Part shown: positions 24,056 to 36,800 of the stretch, piece by piece
Layout of the letters: every line of letters begins with the position of its first letter
Position numbering within the stretch: the first letter of the stretch is position 1
NCBI GenBank assembly: GCA_010909725.1
Contig: JAACMV010000010.1
Coordinates: 310,001-374,000, forward strand
Length of the DNA: 64,000 nucleotides
From: Picochlorum sp. 'celeri'
Taxonomy: Eukaryota > Chlorophyta > Trebouxiophyceae
Direction: 5' to 3'
Notes under the pieces: model-generated
Seen by the model: only the letters and a program-made list of their open reading frames with translations
What the model was told of the DNA's origin: nothing
The model's database searches: none
Translations under genes and position numbers: made by a program

Positions 24056-24379
24056 ATCTCTGTTCAAGTTAAAATGATTATGAATCGATTCACAGGAAAA
24101 CGTGCTTCCACGTTGCTGATGAGATGATCATAATGTAAGGACGCGCGTCCCCTTGGCAAGTATCCTTGCCATCGATGGCCTGGGCCTATTGAGAGCCCCG
24201 ATTGCGATCGACTCATCTACTGGGCCAGGTTGACTTCACTTCAGTGTACGCATATGTCACGTATTTAGAATCTGATCAAGGACGCAGAATGTGTTTTCCA
24301 TCAGGTTGCGCTAATTCGTTTACAAGACACTATTCTCAAAATTTCAATGCAAATTTAGAATGAAATGATTGCAGTATTA
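24056..24379. other. Intergenic region
   Basis: About 320 bp between the ATP-grasp start and the PP2A B'' stop. It is locally GC-richer than its surroundings near 24140-24230. No gene, repeat or regulatory motif was recognised. It presumably holds the ATP-grasp promoter. Confidence 0.45.
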
Positions 24380-26113
24380 TTATTCAGCCCAAGGCATTCC
24401 ATCATCCTCCATGTCCTCGTCCTCCATCGCCAATCGAGCATATTCATCTCGAGCATACCGATCCCATTCGGACAAACCTGATGAAACTCCTTCTCTCTCC
24501 TGTTTGGTGGTGAAGGGGTCTCTCATCTCAAAGGCGACGAATTTGCTCAGGTTGAACATCACATTGAATAAAATACCAGCAAGCAACCTACAGTTTTTTA
24601 AGTCTCTGACTGTGAAGAAAAAAGCATCCTTTGGATTGATCATATCAACCATTTGGCTCATGATATCATCAAAAGCTACAGTCTCCTGACTTAAACATTC
24701 CATTCGAGATATTTGCTCTTCATAGAACCACAACAGCTCATCTTGCGTCAATTTGTCATCACCATTAAGATCACAAGCTCTGAACCAGTATTGGAGGGCT
24801 GTATCAGATGTTTTGTCCTCTTCGCTGAGAATGAACCACACAAAATCCTCATACCCCATTTTATTTGGGACCCCGCTAGAGAGGGGCCGAGCTGCCCCAT
24901 CGAATATTCTATCAGCGACTCTATATGTTAGAGAATGATTGCCATATCGCAAGAAATCATCTCTGCTCAGAAGAAAGTCGTGATCTGTATCAAGATCCCA
25001 GAATTTGCAGTATATCACATAAAAATGCTCATAGGAGAAAAACCTGGTGCACTGGTTGACATCTTCCTCTGATTCTACTTCCAAGAGTGATTGAAGCAAT
25101 TTGCCTTTCTTAATGTCACGGAGACTTAATCTATTTGCACCGCTTGGATTTAGAGAATAGAAAATTCGATAAATAACAGTCTCTGCATATCTATCTTGGA
25201 ATTCAGATGCTCCTTTCAAAAATGCCAGTCCCGGGTGTGAGACAATAATCCCTAAAATGGTAGGTCTTAAATCATCAGGAGTGATAAAATCACAGCTTGG
25301 AGACCGGAGAATATCAAATAGCCTCTTCTCCTGCGAAGATGAAGAAAAACCTGAAGAAGCAAACCAATCCAGCAAACCAGAGACAGGAAGAACGTTTTCT
25401 GATAGAGAGGCTATTTTTCTATGCAACGAGAATCCGAGAGATACTGGAAGACCAAATATTTCTCGGAGAAGAGTTTTTAAAGCAACCAATGGTAGTCCCT
25501 CTCCAAATGGCCTCAGAAACTCGTTCACTCTGCTGTTTATACGATCATTGTTGAACGGCATATCCTTCTCCGGAAAATAAAAGCGTGGAATACGGTTTTC
25601 GACATCAACCTGGACTTTGGAAGGTGAGAATGCACTAGACTTTGGGGATTGGGCCACATGTCCCTGAACACACACAGATAGAATGTTGGCAAAGGCATTG
25701 CCGCATACAGCACAAAGATGACCACCTACCACATATCGATTCCAATGATGGTCATATCGCATCTGAGAAGATCCTTTCCTGGGTGATACCGGCGGCGTCG
25801 ACGAATGTAATTGAGACGGTGTAGCGACACTTCGAGGAGCTCCTCGGTGGTGCCCCTGGCCAGTCCTGATACTCTCCAAGAGTTGTAGCACCTGCATAAC
25901 ATACGATATCATTCAGACAAAATGTACGATTTGAATGCCATCAGAAAAGCATTGCACCCCTAAATTTACGACAGGTGGCGGTGGACATGTGAAACGACGT
26001 ACAAGCTCCTGAGATTCCGGTAGCGAGAACCATCGGAGAAATAAACTATCCAATTTAAGCTTGCTACAAGTATAAACTCCACTTGCTGACCCACTGCTCC
26101 CGTCAGCGGGCAT
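24380..26113 (-). CDS. PP2A regulatory subunit B'' (PPP2R3 type, EF-hand)
   Basis: Regulatory B''-type subunit that directs protein phosphatase 2A. Exon 1 is 26113-25958 (MPADGSSGSASG... LFLRWFSLPESQELV); exon 2 is 25891-24380 after an intron ending ttatgcag; 555 residues in all. The hallmark IPRFYFPEKD begins the conserved core. Two EF-hand-like loops are visible: DLDTDHDFLLSRDDF and DLNGDDKLTQDELLWF, each with Asp/Asn calcium ligands. C-terminal acidic tail (EDEDMEDDGMP). The plant TON2/FASS subfamily lacks the IPRFYFP form, so this is closer to the B''-alpha/beta type. It is head to head with CDKA, 667 bp apart. Confidence 0.92.
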
Positions 26114-26780
26114 ATTGTCTACAAATGTGCTCCTCCGAACCAAGAGGCATGCGACTGACCCGTTGCTCCTAGTCTTCCGCAAGTCCTCCGATTCCTTGTC
26201 AAATAATAACTATTAAATCATAAAAATTCGATGGGCATCAGAGCCTGCGTTAGCCTTTGAAGGATACCGGGAGGCGCTCAGATTTCAAATGTGTCGAATG
26301 TTGGCCCACGACGACATCTGCAGAATCTCCTTGATGATACCAAAGACCTCGCGGCAACGAATCCCGCTATCACACAGAGCCCATCGCGCTCCAATCCGAA
26401 CGGAACGATCTTTGCTGCATTCGGGATAGGGAGGGCCCACATTGTCATCCTAACAGATGACGGGGGATCCTACAGTTTGGCTCCCACCGGCTGTGAAAAA
26501 TCCATCACCGGGTACCCGGAGGTGGGTTCATGATCAAGGTTGTTTCTCGACATTGTATACATCATATATTGACTCGGACGTATGCATCAAGATAATCTAA
26601 TATATATTGATCAAAAAAGAAGAGGTATATCCCACTTTTCAGCTCTGGAATCACCGCAAGGAAAGGTCAGCAGTGCTCACTCTGACGCTGTCAGGAGGGG
26701 TGTAAACTCTACAGATTGGAACGTCTCGACAGATTTGTTTCCAAAATATCATATTGCAAAAATAGATAGATAGTGTAGTC
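26114..26780. other. Divergent intergenic region between PP2A B'' and CDKA
   Basis: About 670 bp, the longest intergenic stretch of the left half. An open frame at 26291-26533 has fairly protein-like composition but no in-frame ATG, and a stop lies just upstream at 26258. A possible second exon (after 26640) can be joined to it. Without an initiator I do not call it a gene. It could be transcribed 5' leader sequence of CDKA. Confidence 0.45.
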
Positions 26781-27860
26781 ATGGAAAGGGTATGTCTGCT
26801 GCGCTTTGAGCCTTGTTTTTTGTCGATCAGACGACCGGATTTTCAACGCTTGAAGGTTCCCGCTGCACATAGAACTAATAACTAGTTTTTTGCCTTACAG
26901 TATCAGAGAGAAGATAAAATAGGAGAAGGGACATATGGTGTTGTGTTTAAGGGAAGAGATAAAGTTACTGGCAAGGTTTTGGCTCTGAAACAGATACGAC
27001 TAGAGCAGGACGAAGAAGGAGTCCCTTCCACAGCGATTCGCGAGATTTCTTTGCTAAAAGATCTTCGACACCAGAACGTGGTTGCACTTTTAGATGTGGT
27101 ACACGAGGATGGCAAGTTGCACTTAATCTTCGAATATCTAGACTCTGATCTGAAGAAACACATGGATGCAAGCCCGTCAGAATACCATAGGCCATTTTTG
27201 ATCAAGGTGCGTCGAGCTACTTGAATGCGAGGGTGTACAGAATACCTTTCTCTATATTCATCTAATTTTATGCAGAAATATCTGTACCAGATGCTTTCTG
27301 GAATCGCACATTGCCATTCTCATAGGATTCTTCACAGAGACTTGAAGCCACAAAATTTACTGATAGACAAGAATAGCAATACTCTCAAGCTAGCAGATTT
27401 TGGACTCGCCAGGGCCTTTGGAATCCCAGTAAGACAATACACTAGGGAAGTTATTACTCTATGGTACCGCGCCCCAGAGATTTTATTGGGTAGCAAACAG
27501 TACTCCACCCCAGTTGATTTATGGTCCATCGGGTGTATTTTTGCTGAGATGGCCATGCAGAAGCCCTTGTTTCCTGGTGACTCTGAGATTGATGAGCTAT
27601 TTAAAATCTTCCAGGTCCTTGGAACTCCAAATGAGGTAGTGTTCCCGGGGGTAACGTCCCTACCAGAATACAATGATGTATTCCCCAAGTGGCGCCCGCA
27701 AAACTTGGCAGATGTTGTCCCAACTCTTTGCCCGGCTGGAATTGACTTATTGGGCAAATTGCTACAATACAGCCCAACGAGGAGAATCGGCGCCAAAGCT
27801 GCAATGGAACATGAGTACTTTGATGATCTCAAAGAAAGTGAAGGAATGTTGCCAGTGTGA
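26781..27860 (+). CDS. CDKA: Cyclin-dependent kinase, PSTAIRE type (CDKA/CDK1)
   Basis: Core cell-cycle Ser/Thr kinase. The first exon is only nine bases (26781-26789, ATG GAA AGG), then exons 26901-27206 and 27276-27860, giving 299 residues, the canonical CDK1 length. Motifs: [12 protein letters not shown] with the inhibitory Thr-Tyr pair; the exact cyclin-binding PSTAIRE helix ([14 protein letters not shown]); HRDLKPQN catalytic loop; [10 protein letters not shown]; activation segment [18 protein letters not shown] with the CAK-target Thr; [13 protein letters not shown] complete PSTAIRE identifies the CDK1/CDKA group. Intron 2 has a tctaat branch motif before atgcag. Divergent from the PP2A B'' gene. 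Confidence 0.97.
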
Positions 27861-28028
27861 TTGAAATCGATCGACCCTCCCGAGGCAATCATTGAATGGC
27901 GCCCAAATTCAAACCGCTTGTAGATGGGTACCCCGAATCAGCACTTTCATAATAATCCCCCCTACACCACTACGAATGCAGATTAATAACTATAAAGAGC
28001 TGAACGTGTAACAACTAGACGAAGCACG

Positions 28029-29120
28029 ATGGATTACGAAGCACAGCGGGCTGCTCGGATCGCCGAAAACAAGCGTAGATTGCAGGTACGGAGCATCGCA
28101 TGTGCTGAATCTTCAGCAAGCAAATATGATTCATGGTTTTATAATATATATGGCTTTTTAATCGCAGGAGATCGGAGTCTTGCAAACCCTGGCTTCGCTG
28201 AAATCTTCAGGTTCGACCATTCCCCCCGCGAAGAAAACCTCGTCTTGCCCCCAGCGTAAGACGGCAAAGAGGCCAAGAAAGGTTCGTTGGATGACATATT
28301 GAGATATATACATGATTTATGTGTAATTGGAATCGATCATGGGAAGTATTGCCCTTGATGCTCCGTGCTATTGTCTTTCCAGGAAAACATAAGGAGGTCG
28401 AGAAGGTTGAGCCATTCAGCGAAGATAAATTTCGATGAAGATGCCATGTTTCGTGAGAGAGGTTTGGTTGAAATTGTAGCACACAAGCCTGCTAAGAGGG
28501 CGGTTTGGAGATCGAATCATCCAGAATCCCCTTACGATTCTGGATTGGGTGTGAGGAGACAGGGTGGAAGAATTTACGACTCCAAGAATGGCGTTACGTG
28601 TCACTGGTGTCGTCAAAAAACCCTTGAAGATCATGTCGTATGTACATCTCCCGAATGTGGAGGGGGCAAAACATTGCCTGTGTCTTTTTGCAGGATGTGC
28701 TTATGGAATAGGCATGGTGAAAATGTTTATGATGCTTTGCTCAGTGGATGCTGGATCTGTCCTAAATGCAGAGGCAATTGTGGCGAAGGCTGTGTTTCTT
28801 GCTGTAACTGTGGGCCATGCAGGAAAAAGCATGGACTCCCTCCAACACATCAAATAGTAAAGGAAGCTAGAATGTCAGGATTTGGTAATGTACACGACTA
28901 TCTGATTCACCAAAGGACAGGCGAGACTGCAGAACAAATATCAGAAAGAAAGGCTGCATTTTCCTGGGGCAAATGGCTATTTTCGACTGAGTCGGAAGAT
29001 GAGCCAGAGAGACTCGTCTTGGAGAAGCCAATCAGGGTGATTACAAGAAGAAGTGCCTCAACGCTCAATGAAAAGCGGGAAGGTGACATGAGAGTAACCC
29101 GCAGAGGGCTTTTGCAGTAA
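28029..29120 (+). CDS. CDCA7-like zinc-finger protein (zf-4CXXC_R1)
   Basis: Three exons, 28029-28085, 28168-28281, 28383-29120, give 302 residues. A basic N-terminus (MDYEAQRAARIAENKRRLQ) and a Lys/Arg-rich linker precede the cysteine-rich C-terminal domain: GVTCHWCRQKTLEDHVVC, CRMCLWNRHGENVYDALLSG, WICPKCRGNCGEGCVSCC, GLPPTHQIVKEARMSGFGNV. This cysteine pattern and the NRHGE/DALL motifs define the CDCA7 domain. In animals CDCA7 binds hemimethylated DNA and recruits the HELLS remodeler for DNA-methylation maintenance. The domain is strong; the function here is inferred. It lies between CDKA and PsbO, convergent with PsbO. Confidence 0.9.
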
Positions 29121-29219
29121 TTTCCATTACTGCTACCGTTGACATCAATATTCATTCTAAGTTTGTTACAAACACTTTCAATCTATTGAGACCAAGATGA
29201 TATGAGAAATGCCCTTCAC

Positions 29220-30422
29220 TTAAGAGAGCTGGGCATACCAGAGTCCCTGGATTTTAATATCCTTTGGTGCCTTGGCTCCGAGATCGGTATCAGATGGCTG
29301 AATGGATTCAAAAACTCCGGCAATCTCGTTTGTGGCTGGGTCAACCTTTGCAATGGAGAAAACAGCCTGTCCCTTAAGTCCAGCAGCACTCTTGGCATTT
29401 TCCTTGGCAAACTCTTCAGAATCCCCAGATGCTGGAAGAGCGACAGCGGTATCGTAACCAGTGGCTGCACCACGACCCTTTGGATCCAGGAAAGTAGCTC
29501 CTCTGTATGATGGGACCACGAACTCACCGCCAAAGGCATCAGCAGTTCCCTTGGCATTCAACTCCTTCACAGTGAAGAGGAATGGAACTCTCTCACCACC
29601 TGGAAGCTGAACAGTGACTGCAGCGTAGTCAATACCGTCCTCTTCCTTGAGTTCGACGTTTCCACTGCCGTCAATCTTGAACTGACCGGACATCTCATCA
29701 AGAGTGTAAGTCAATCTTGTCATGAGCCTTGTCTTGACAAACTCAGACTCCCCTCCTTTGAACTGGGAATCTTCCTTGACAGTGAAAGAAGTTGGCTCCA
29801 TGCAGAACTTCTCAAGCTTGTAGCTTCCAGACTTGATGTCCTTCACGTTGGAGGATCCACCCTCAATAGTTGGGCAAGTGTTGGCCAAACCAGTTCCCTT
29901 CACCTGAAGGTAGGTGAGACCCTGGAGATCGTCGAAAGAAATGGCAGAAGCAGACTGCAGAAATAGTGTACGTATATCAGTCCATTTGGCAATGATACAA
30001 CAGTATTCAATTGGGGTCATATTTCAGACAGACACCATCAACGGATAGCGAGATCATATCTCCTTGGACCGCGTTGCCAGTGATGATTGATCAAGGATCT
30101 ATGCCAAAAACTCAATCACGAATTCATAACATATTAACTTACTCCGGCAATCAGGGTGGATGCGGCCAAGACAGCAGCCTGCTGGGAGGCGTTCTTCACG
30201 AAAGCCTTCAATCCCTCAGCATTGCAGACTACCTTGCGCTGCACACGGCTGCAAAATATGATAATCAATGAGAAATTTACAATATAATTGGAGAGATTCC
30301 ACAGTGCGAGCTTTCAGCGCATCAATCAGAGCTCTGTTCAGCGCATCAGGCGTGATGGAGACATACCTCACTTGGCGTGGAGCCTGCTGGAAAGTTGCCT
30401 TGGCAGAAGTGCACTTCATCAT
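29220..30422 (-). CDS. psbO: PsbO, 33-kDa oxygen-evolving enhancer of photosystem II
   Basis: Lumenal protein that stabilises the manganese cluster of photosystem II. Exons 30422-30367, 30248-30143 and 29954-29220 join to 298 residues. Residues 1-35 ([18 protein letters not shown], Ser/Arg-rich) form a chloroplast transit peptide. A thylakoid-transfer domain follows ([18 protein letters not shown]) with an AxA-type cleavage site, so the mature protein starts near [11 protein letters not shown]. Mature hallmarks: [62 protein letters not shown]. Both cysteines of the conserved disulfide are present. This gene is the strongest evidence for a photosynthetic host. Confidence 0.98.
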
Positions 30423-30882
30423 TTTACTTAGATAATAAATCGAAATCGATGTATAGAAAATTAGGATACTGGTCAGAATGGCGGTATTCTATCGGATATG
30501 GGACAAAATCCGGATGGATGAGACTCGGATAAAGCAAGGCTCAATCTATCCCCATCCAGTCGAGGCATGGCTGCTTGTTGACCCTGGAATCGGGTATTCC
30601 GACTTTCTTTTTTGCATTCCGACTTTCTTTTCAAAAAGAAAGTTTCGTCATTTAATTGCAAAACAATCCTTTGAAGGCGATTGCAGTTAATACTTTGTTT
30701 TAACATCAACAGTAATACCGAATAGAGTGATTTGGAATGGTGAAAATGGTGATCGGGTCGTGGTGATAGAGCAAATTTCACTGGAAGCAATTTCGCCGTT
30801 TGCTTTTCTACTGAAAAAGGAGGTGAACTGCTTGTATCATCGCGTTATTTTCATCTATTTTTAATTGTATCAATTCTTAGGG
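30423..30882. other. Divergent intergenic region between PsbO and TRRAP
   Basis: About 460 bp. It contains two direct copies of a 16-base T-rich element (30596-30611 and 30616-30631), the second of which overlaps a perfect inverted repeat. No coding frame is apparent. An acceptor-like attcttag lies directly before the TRRAP ATG, so a 5' leader intron is possible. Confidence 0.5.
30596..30644. repeat. Direct repeat overlapping a perfect hairpin
   Basis: The element attccgactttctttt occurs twice, four bases apart. The arm actttctttt at 30622-30631 pairs with aaaagaaagt, with a two-base loop. It lies in the psbO/TRRAP divergent promoter. It could be a regulatory site or chance low complexity. 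Confidence 0.5.
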
Positions 30883-33800
30883 ATGTTGGGACATCACCAT
30901 CCGCCTACCCCTCAACCTCAAGAGGAGAGCTTTGACGAGGACGCAGTCAAGGTCGAACAAATGGCAGCCGAATTGCATGTAAACGAATTGGAAAGCGAAA
31001 ATACAGGTACGTTGATGTAGTTTTACTGCAAACTCAAGAGTCAGGATGTTTCAAAGCCTGTTGCTTTACCATCTTCATTATGTGCAGACCTTGAAAGAAG
31101 ACTTGAACTCTTGAAGACAGTGCGCAGCCAATTCGATAAGCTCACGTCATTCGCCAATTCTTCAGCTCTTTTACAAAGAGTATCTTTAGGACCATTGGTG
31201 CGGTCATTGGCATTTGTCAAGGCGAATCTGGAGGATAAAAATTGTTTAGAGAATGAGTACAGGGGCTGTCTGGTTGAGATGCTTGGCAGGATTCCTTTAT
31301 CTGACATTCCAAAGCAAAATATAAGAGACCTGATCAAAGCTTGTCAGTCTATTTTGTTTGATGATCACGAAGATAATGGCGCTATTGCTCAAAAGGTCCT
31401 AGCAGATATACATAAGACGTATAAGACAGGACTGGAAGAATTTACATCGCCGTACTTTGATTGGCTCTGTCAGCTGTTCCAAAATTTTCCAGACTTTGTC
31501 GAGCGGTATTTTGGGGAGAATGCCGATGAAAGTACCACGGATGCTTTGGTCCCTGCTGTGCAGAGCATGAAACTGGCTCAGGAAATTGCCTTGACTGCAT
31601 TTGCCCTGATGCAATCATACTCCAAGCGGTTGTCCCAATATGATGAGCGGCTCGTTCGTGCCATGGTCGATGCCGTCTCTTTAGAAGGTCCCGACTTAGA
31701 GAATGTTCCAAAATGTGCCATGCAAATGTACACCGACTTCAGGTTTGCGCAGATTAAAACTCTGATATTTGTCATTGTTTTGTCAAGGTCTAACAGTGCA
31801 CATCAGTTGGTCGTGGTCCACAAAGATGGGATATGCACCTCATTGATTCGAATCATGAAAACTTCACCGAGCTCTCTTGCACTTCGAAAGGAGATTTTGA
31901 ATGGCTTCAGGACGATATTGTCCAGTGATGATATGAAGGATGGGCTTGTCCCGAGAATTGACGACCTCCTTAATATGCATACTCTTGTTGGGAATGATAG
32001 AGCTGTGCACGAATCCTTGAAGCAAATTGCCTTCATTCATCTGACTGAGCTCCTCCTACTGGTAAAGCAGACTTTGGAGGTGGTGTATGTGAAGAGAGCA
32101 GTAGCGATGGCAGTTGATAGCCTCTTGGACGTGTCAGCACCTCTGACTCTGCATGTCACATCTGTCAGAGTTCTCTATAATATTGTGGTAGAGATTGTCT
32201 TTCCCAGAAGGGCTGAGAATGAAGACTTTAGAGATATCTTGTCAGATGTTCTCTCATGTATTTCAATCAAGCTGGAATCATTGGCTGTCCAGGTACCCCG
32301 AATTTTGTCAATTTCACGTGATCTCGAGTCTTTGCACAGGCAAAAGAAATCTGCAGATGCAGCTGCTGCAGAGGTTATGGCTGCTGAGGGCAGAAAAGAA
32401 CTGGTCAAGCAGAAGGAACATATCGAGGGGATTCTAAAATCAATGGCAAATGGTGTGAAGATAGAGGACGGAACAGAGGAGAAGCCTATGGATACAGAAC
32501 AACAGCAAGACATGAAATCTGCAGTTGAAGAAGAAAAACAGGAGAATTCAAATAAAGAAGTGGCATTGTTTCCGTTTAAGACTGTCTATCAAGCAACTAC
32601 TCATGCTTCCAACAAAGAGAGAGAATTGTTAGAGTTCAGAAACCTGGCGCATGGTCTGATTAACACGGTAAAAACAGTTTCATATGTGATAATTGTCTAT
32701 CATACAAGTCGAGGGCTAAAGGGACAGGTAGGATCTTGCACACAGTCGTTTCAAAATTTATAACTGACATGTGAGACTGTTTGTTGTGTCCAGGTTCCAT
32801 CTCATATCAAACCTTGGAGTTCCAGAAGGGCTGATGTCCGGGTCATGACAGCGATATTGAAATCTGGGCTTCGCTTCATCTCCTTCTTTGAGAATCTTGT
32901 GCCTGGTGTGCAAAATTTTGACGCACGGGATATAATGTCGGAGATGTATCGTGTCATCACAGATCCTCACGACTTTGTAGATGTTTTTGCACCTAATGTC
33001 CCATTCATCTTCGAGACCATCCTGGCAAACAAGTGGTATCTTGGTTTCGTGAGGAATATTTTGGAGGAGCAATCTTCCACAAAAACATATTCCAACAGAT
33101 ATGCAGTTGCATGTATATTGGACTATCTAGTCCAGGAAAAACTCGACCTTTTGAAAGATCTTGAATCTGCAGAAGGGAACCTTGTCCTGCAGTTGCTGCA
33201 AATGTGTTTTGAGACTTTACCACGAATACAAAATAACGATCTGCAGAGGGGTGCTCAGCTAGCCCAGAATGGGGTCCCAGGAGTGGAAAGGGTTGTATTA
33301 CCATATGTTCTTGCTTTTCTGAAGAAAGTATTCCCCACCATTGGGGAGGGCAAAGAGATCTTGGGTTGTTTGAAAGCTGTCAGGTCTCTCTTCTTTGCAT
33401 TAGCAGCGACAAATAAGTTTTCTGATATTCAATCCAGTGTTGGGACGTCTGGTTTGCACATACAAATTGTAGAGACATCGATGTCTCTGATGAATAGTCC
33501 TGCTGCCTCAAAAGATGTGCAAGAAATGTGTGCAGAAATATGCCTGCTTGTTCCTGCTAGGCTTGAACATCTGATTCCTTTGATACCTAAAATGATGCAT
33601 GCAGCAGTTGCTGCGTTGAATTCCAACGATAGAAGTGTCCATATAGCTTTGAAGGTGCTAGATGTTTGGGTTGAGTCATTCAATCCTGAGTTTATAGAGC
33701 GCAGTATGTTACCAGTGACTAAGCCGTTGATGACTGCTCTCTGGTCTCATATCAAACCTGCATCACAAGGACCTTTTGGTCAGAAAGTTGCAGCCATGCT

Positions 33801-36800
33801 GGGGAAGATGGGAGGAAGAGGGAGAAGGTGGTTGGGAGATAGCGTATCTGTGGACTATAAAGACATACCAGAGTATGGGCTCAGAGTTATTCTTGCCTTC
33901 CCCCCTCACACGTCATTTTTGGTGCCACTGGATCGATGTGTCCAATTGGCTTGGACTACAGTTGCATGCCCTGGGAATGATCCACACAAGAGGAAAAATG
34001 CACTGCGCCTACTTCAAATATGTACAGAAACTTTGGCAAGACTGCATCTGCCAAACAAAATGATCTGTGATTCCAGAGATGACACTGCAGCCTTGGATGC
34101 AACAAAAGAGAAGAATTTGGAGAAACTAAAGGATCTTCTTTTCAATTCAAAGGAGGCACCCGAGATTCCTTCAGATCTGTCATGGCCATCAGAGCTTGGT
34201 GTCAAAACAAAAAAGCAGCATGCTGCAGAAAAGAAGATGCTTGAAACAGTTCTGACAGCATTGGTGTCCTCATCTCGTGTAGAGGATGAAATCGAAGGCT
34301 GCAACTCAAAATTGTTTGCACATTCTACCTGTAGGCACTTTGCATATCTGATGGCGTCTGGTTGGGCGAAAATGGGCATACCTCCTTGGGCACCTCCTAC
34401 ATCAAGAATGACAAGGTATAATGTTCTTGGAGGCATCCCTGCCTGCGTCGCAACTTTGAAGCATTTACAGCCCCATATCTTATTAGATGCATTTGAGCAA
34501 GGACTGAAAAGGGAAAACCCCACAGAACGGGCAGCAACAGTCGACTGCATTGCAGTATTTTTAGATGCTCTACTAGAGATCGGAAATTCCCAGAAGCAAA
34601 TTCAGCCTGCCGATGGTAATGTCGAAGGCCAAGAAGAGGAGCAAAAGTCAACCAATGCCAGGAATAAGCTATCTCGTGACATCCCTTATCTAAGCATTCA
34701 GCAGGATTTGATTTCTAGAGCAAGACATTGTTGTTATGACAGTAGTTGGTCTTCAAGGATGGGTGGTGTCTTAGCTCTTGAAGCTTTGTGCAAAAGAATG
34801 GAGCAATCTTTGTTGGTCTATGCTTCTCACTATATTGTGAAAGCTTTGATGACTGTTCTAAGAAATTTCCCGGACAGTGCATCTGTAGAGATAGAAGAAG
34901 TTACCGAAATCATAATTACTATCGTTAGAAGAGCAGTTGAACCTGATTCAGATGCAAGAGAGGACGAGAGGAGGGAAGATGATGTTGAGGAGACACAGGA
35001 TGAACCTCAGGTGACGACTCGACGAGGGAAAAGAACTAAGCGCAGAGCAGCAAACGTTTCACGAAAAAAACAAAAAGTAAACGAGTCGAAATCAGAGAAA
35101 AGCGGGGATCTGGACACATCCAAGGAGGAATCTGGCATTGAGAGGGATATTGCAAGGCTGCAGAATGATCTGCTTCAGGCACTCATGAGTAGCAAAAATA
35201 ACGAAGCTGTTCGTAATGCGGCGACTAAGTGTCTTGAATTGCTTTCTCGTGCTTCTGGCCAGAGTGTTGGGTCCATGTTGGATCAAATTTTGAGCCGTCA
35301 ACCTGGTGCCAAATCTTTATTGGAGAGGAGGATCTTGCCTCTAAAAAGTATTCCTGCACAAACGAATTATGCCCATAGTATGGCTTTCTTGTTCGGTCAT
35401 TCCCCAACTGAATTGAAACTGACAGACTCAGTGGGAGCATTCATAGCAGACTGTTGCACTATCCTTGAAATGGAAGATCACATTGTTGCAGCCTCTACCA
35501 GCATTCGAGGGCAGCCGCCAAAGGGTGGTCTTATAGTGAACCTCCAAGCTGCGTGCTTAGAAGTGTCAGTAACCGCATTGAAATGGCCCTCTTTTCGGGA
35601 TGCGGGTGATGTCCAAATAGTAAATCATATCTGGGACTCCCCTGGGGAACTCAAAGTTCCAATACGTCAGCTGAAGGAGAGAATCGTGGGAGCCTGCATC
35701 CAGAAATTGAATTCATCGTCAGAGAGAATCAGGAAACTTTGCAAAGATGGATTAGATATTGCAGTTGCCCAGGAACTCTTGGAGAAGACAAAGCTCCAAG
35801 AGTCTTTTAGACCAATACTTGCAGATGTAGCGCAGATATCAAGGATCACCTTAAACCAAATGAATCACCTACATCGTCTCCTAGATATCCTACCTGATCA
35901 ATTTCATAGCAGTTTGGGAGAGAAACTCATAGAGCATCTGCAGATATGGGTAGACTATGACAAGAAGCTTCAGGGTACAGCGGTTGCATGGGAGCCTGGG
36001 ATGGAATGCGAGCTCGCCGTTCAAATGCTTGATGTCTTCCATAAACTACCCCCTCCAGCGGTGGATTTCCTCGAATCGCAGCTCGATGAGAATAATGCGA
36101 CGAAGAGACCAGGGCTGGTTGTGCTGACGATACACTTGGAAAACAGCCTACCAACATTGCCAGGGCCTCCTCAAGCGAGTAAATGCTGGTCGCCATATAG
36201 GCCCCCACTTATTCGTTTTCTGAATAAGTATGTCCGGCAAAGCATTGAATATTTTGTGACACCATCACGGCTTTCATCCAGTGAATATTTTACAATGTTT
36301 CTAGACATCATTCGGCATCAGAGCGGAAAACCACTTTTAGAGGAGCTGAAAAACAGTCACAATATTTTAGAGGAGATTCTGCAAAACGAGGATAACACTC
36401 CGGAAATGATCGATGCGAAGAAAAATTGCATATGCTTGGTGCATCAAATTTGCATCCTCTGTCCGGAATGGCTTTCCAAGAGTTTGTATGACAAGTGCCT
36501 ATCACTGTGGCAGACAAACAGTTTCGAAGGTTCTACTTATGCAGATTTAACCTACGTGTTGGTCAACTTCGTCAGGCGACACCATTCAGAAATTTCCACC
36601 ATGCTCGATCTTCCTTGCGCTTTTGTCGGCCATCCAGGCTCGGAACTCACTTGGTTAAAAGAATATCTCAGCAGAGATTTTCCGAGGGAGTCATCATCAG
36701 AAACGAAAAAAGAGGTTTGTGTCGTGGTAGTTGTATAGAAATGTCATCTTACAGAAGATCGACAGCGTACTTTCCCTGCAGGTATTCAGTCAATGGATCG

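Noticed and set aside
26291..26773. A small two-exon gene upstream of CDKA
   Set aside because: The frame has no ATG, a stop lies just upstream, and the residues match nothing I know. Left as intergenic.
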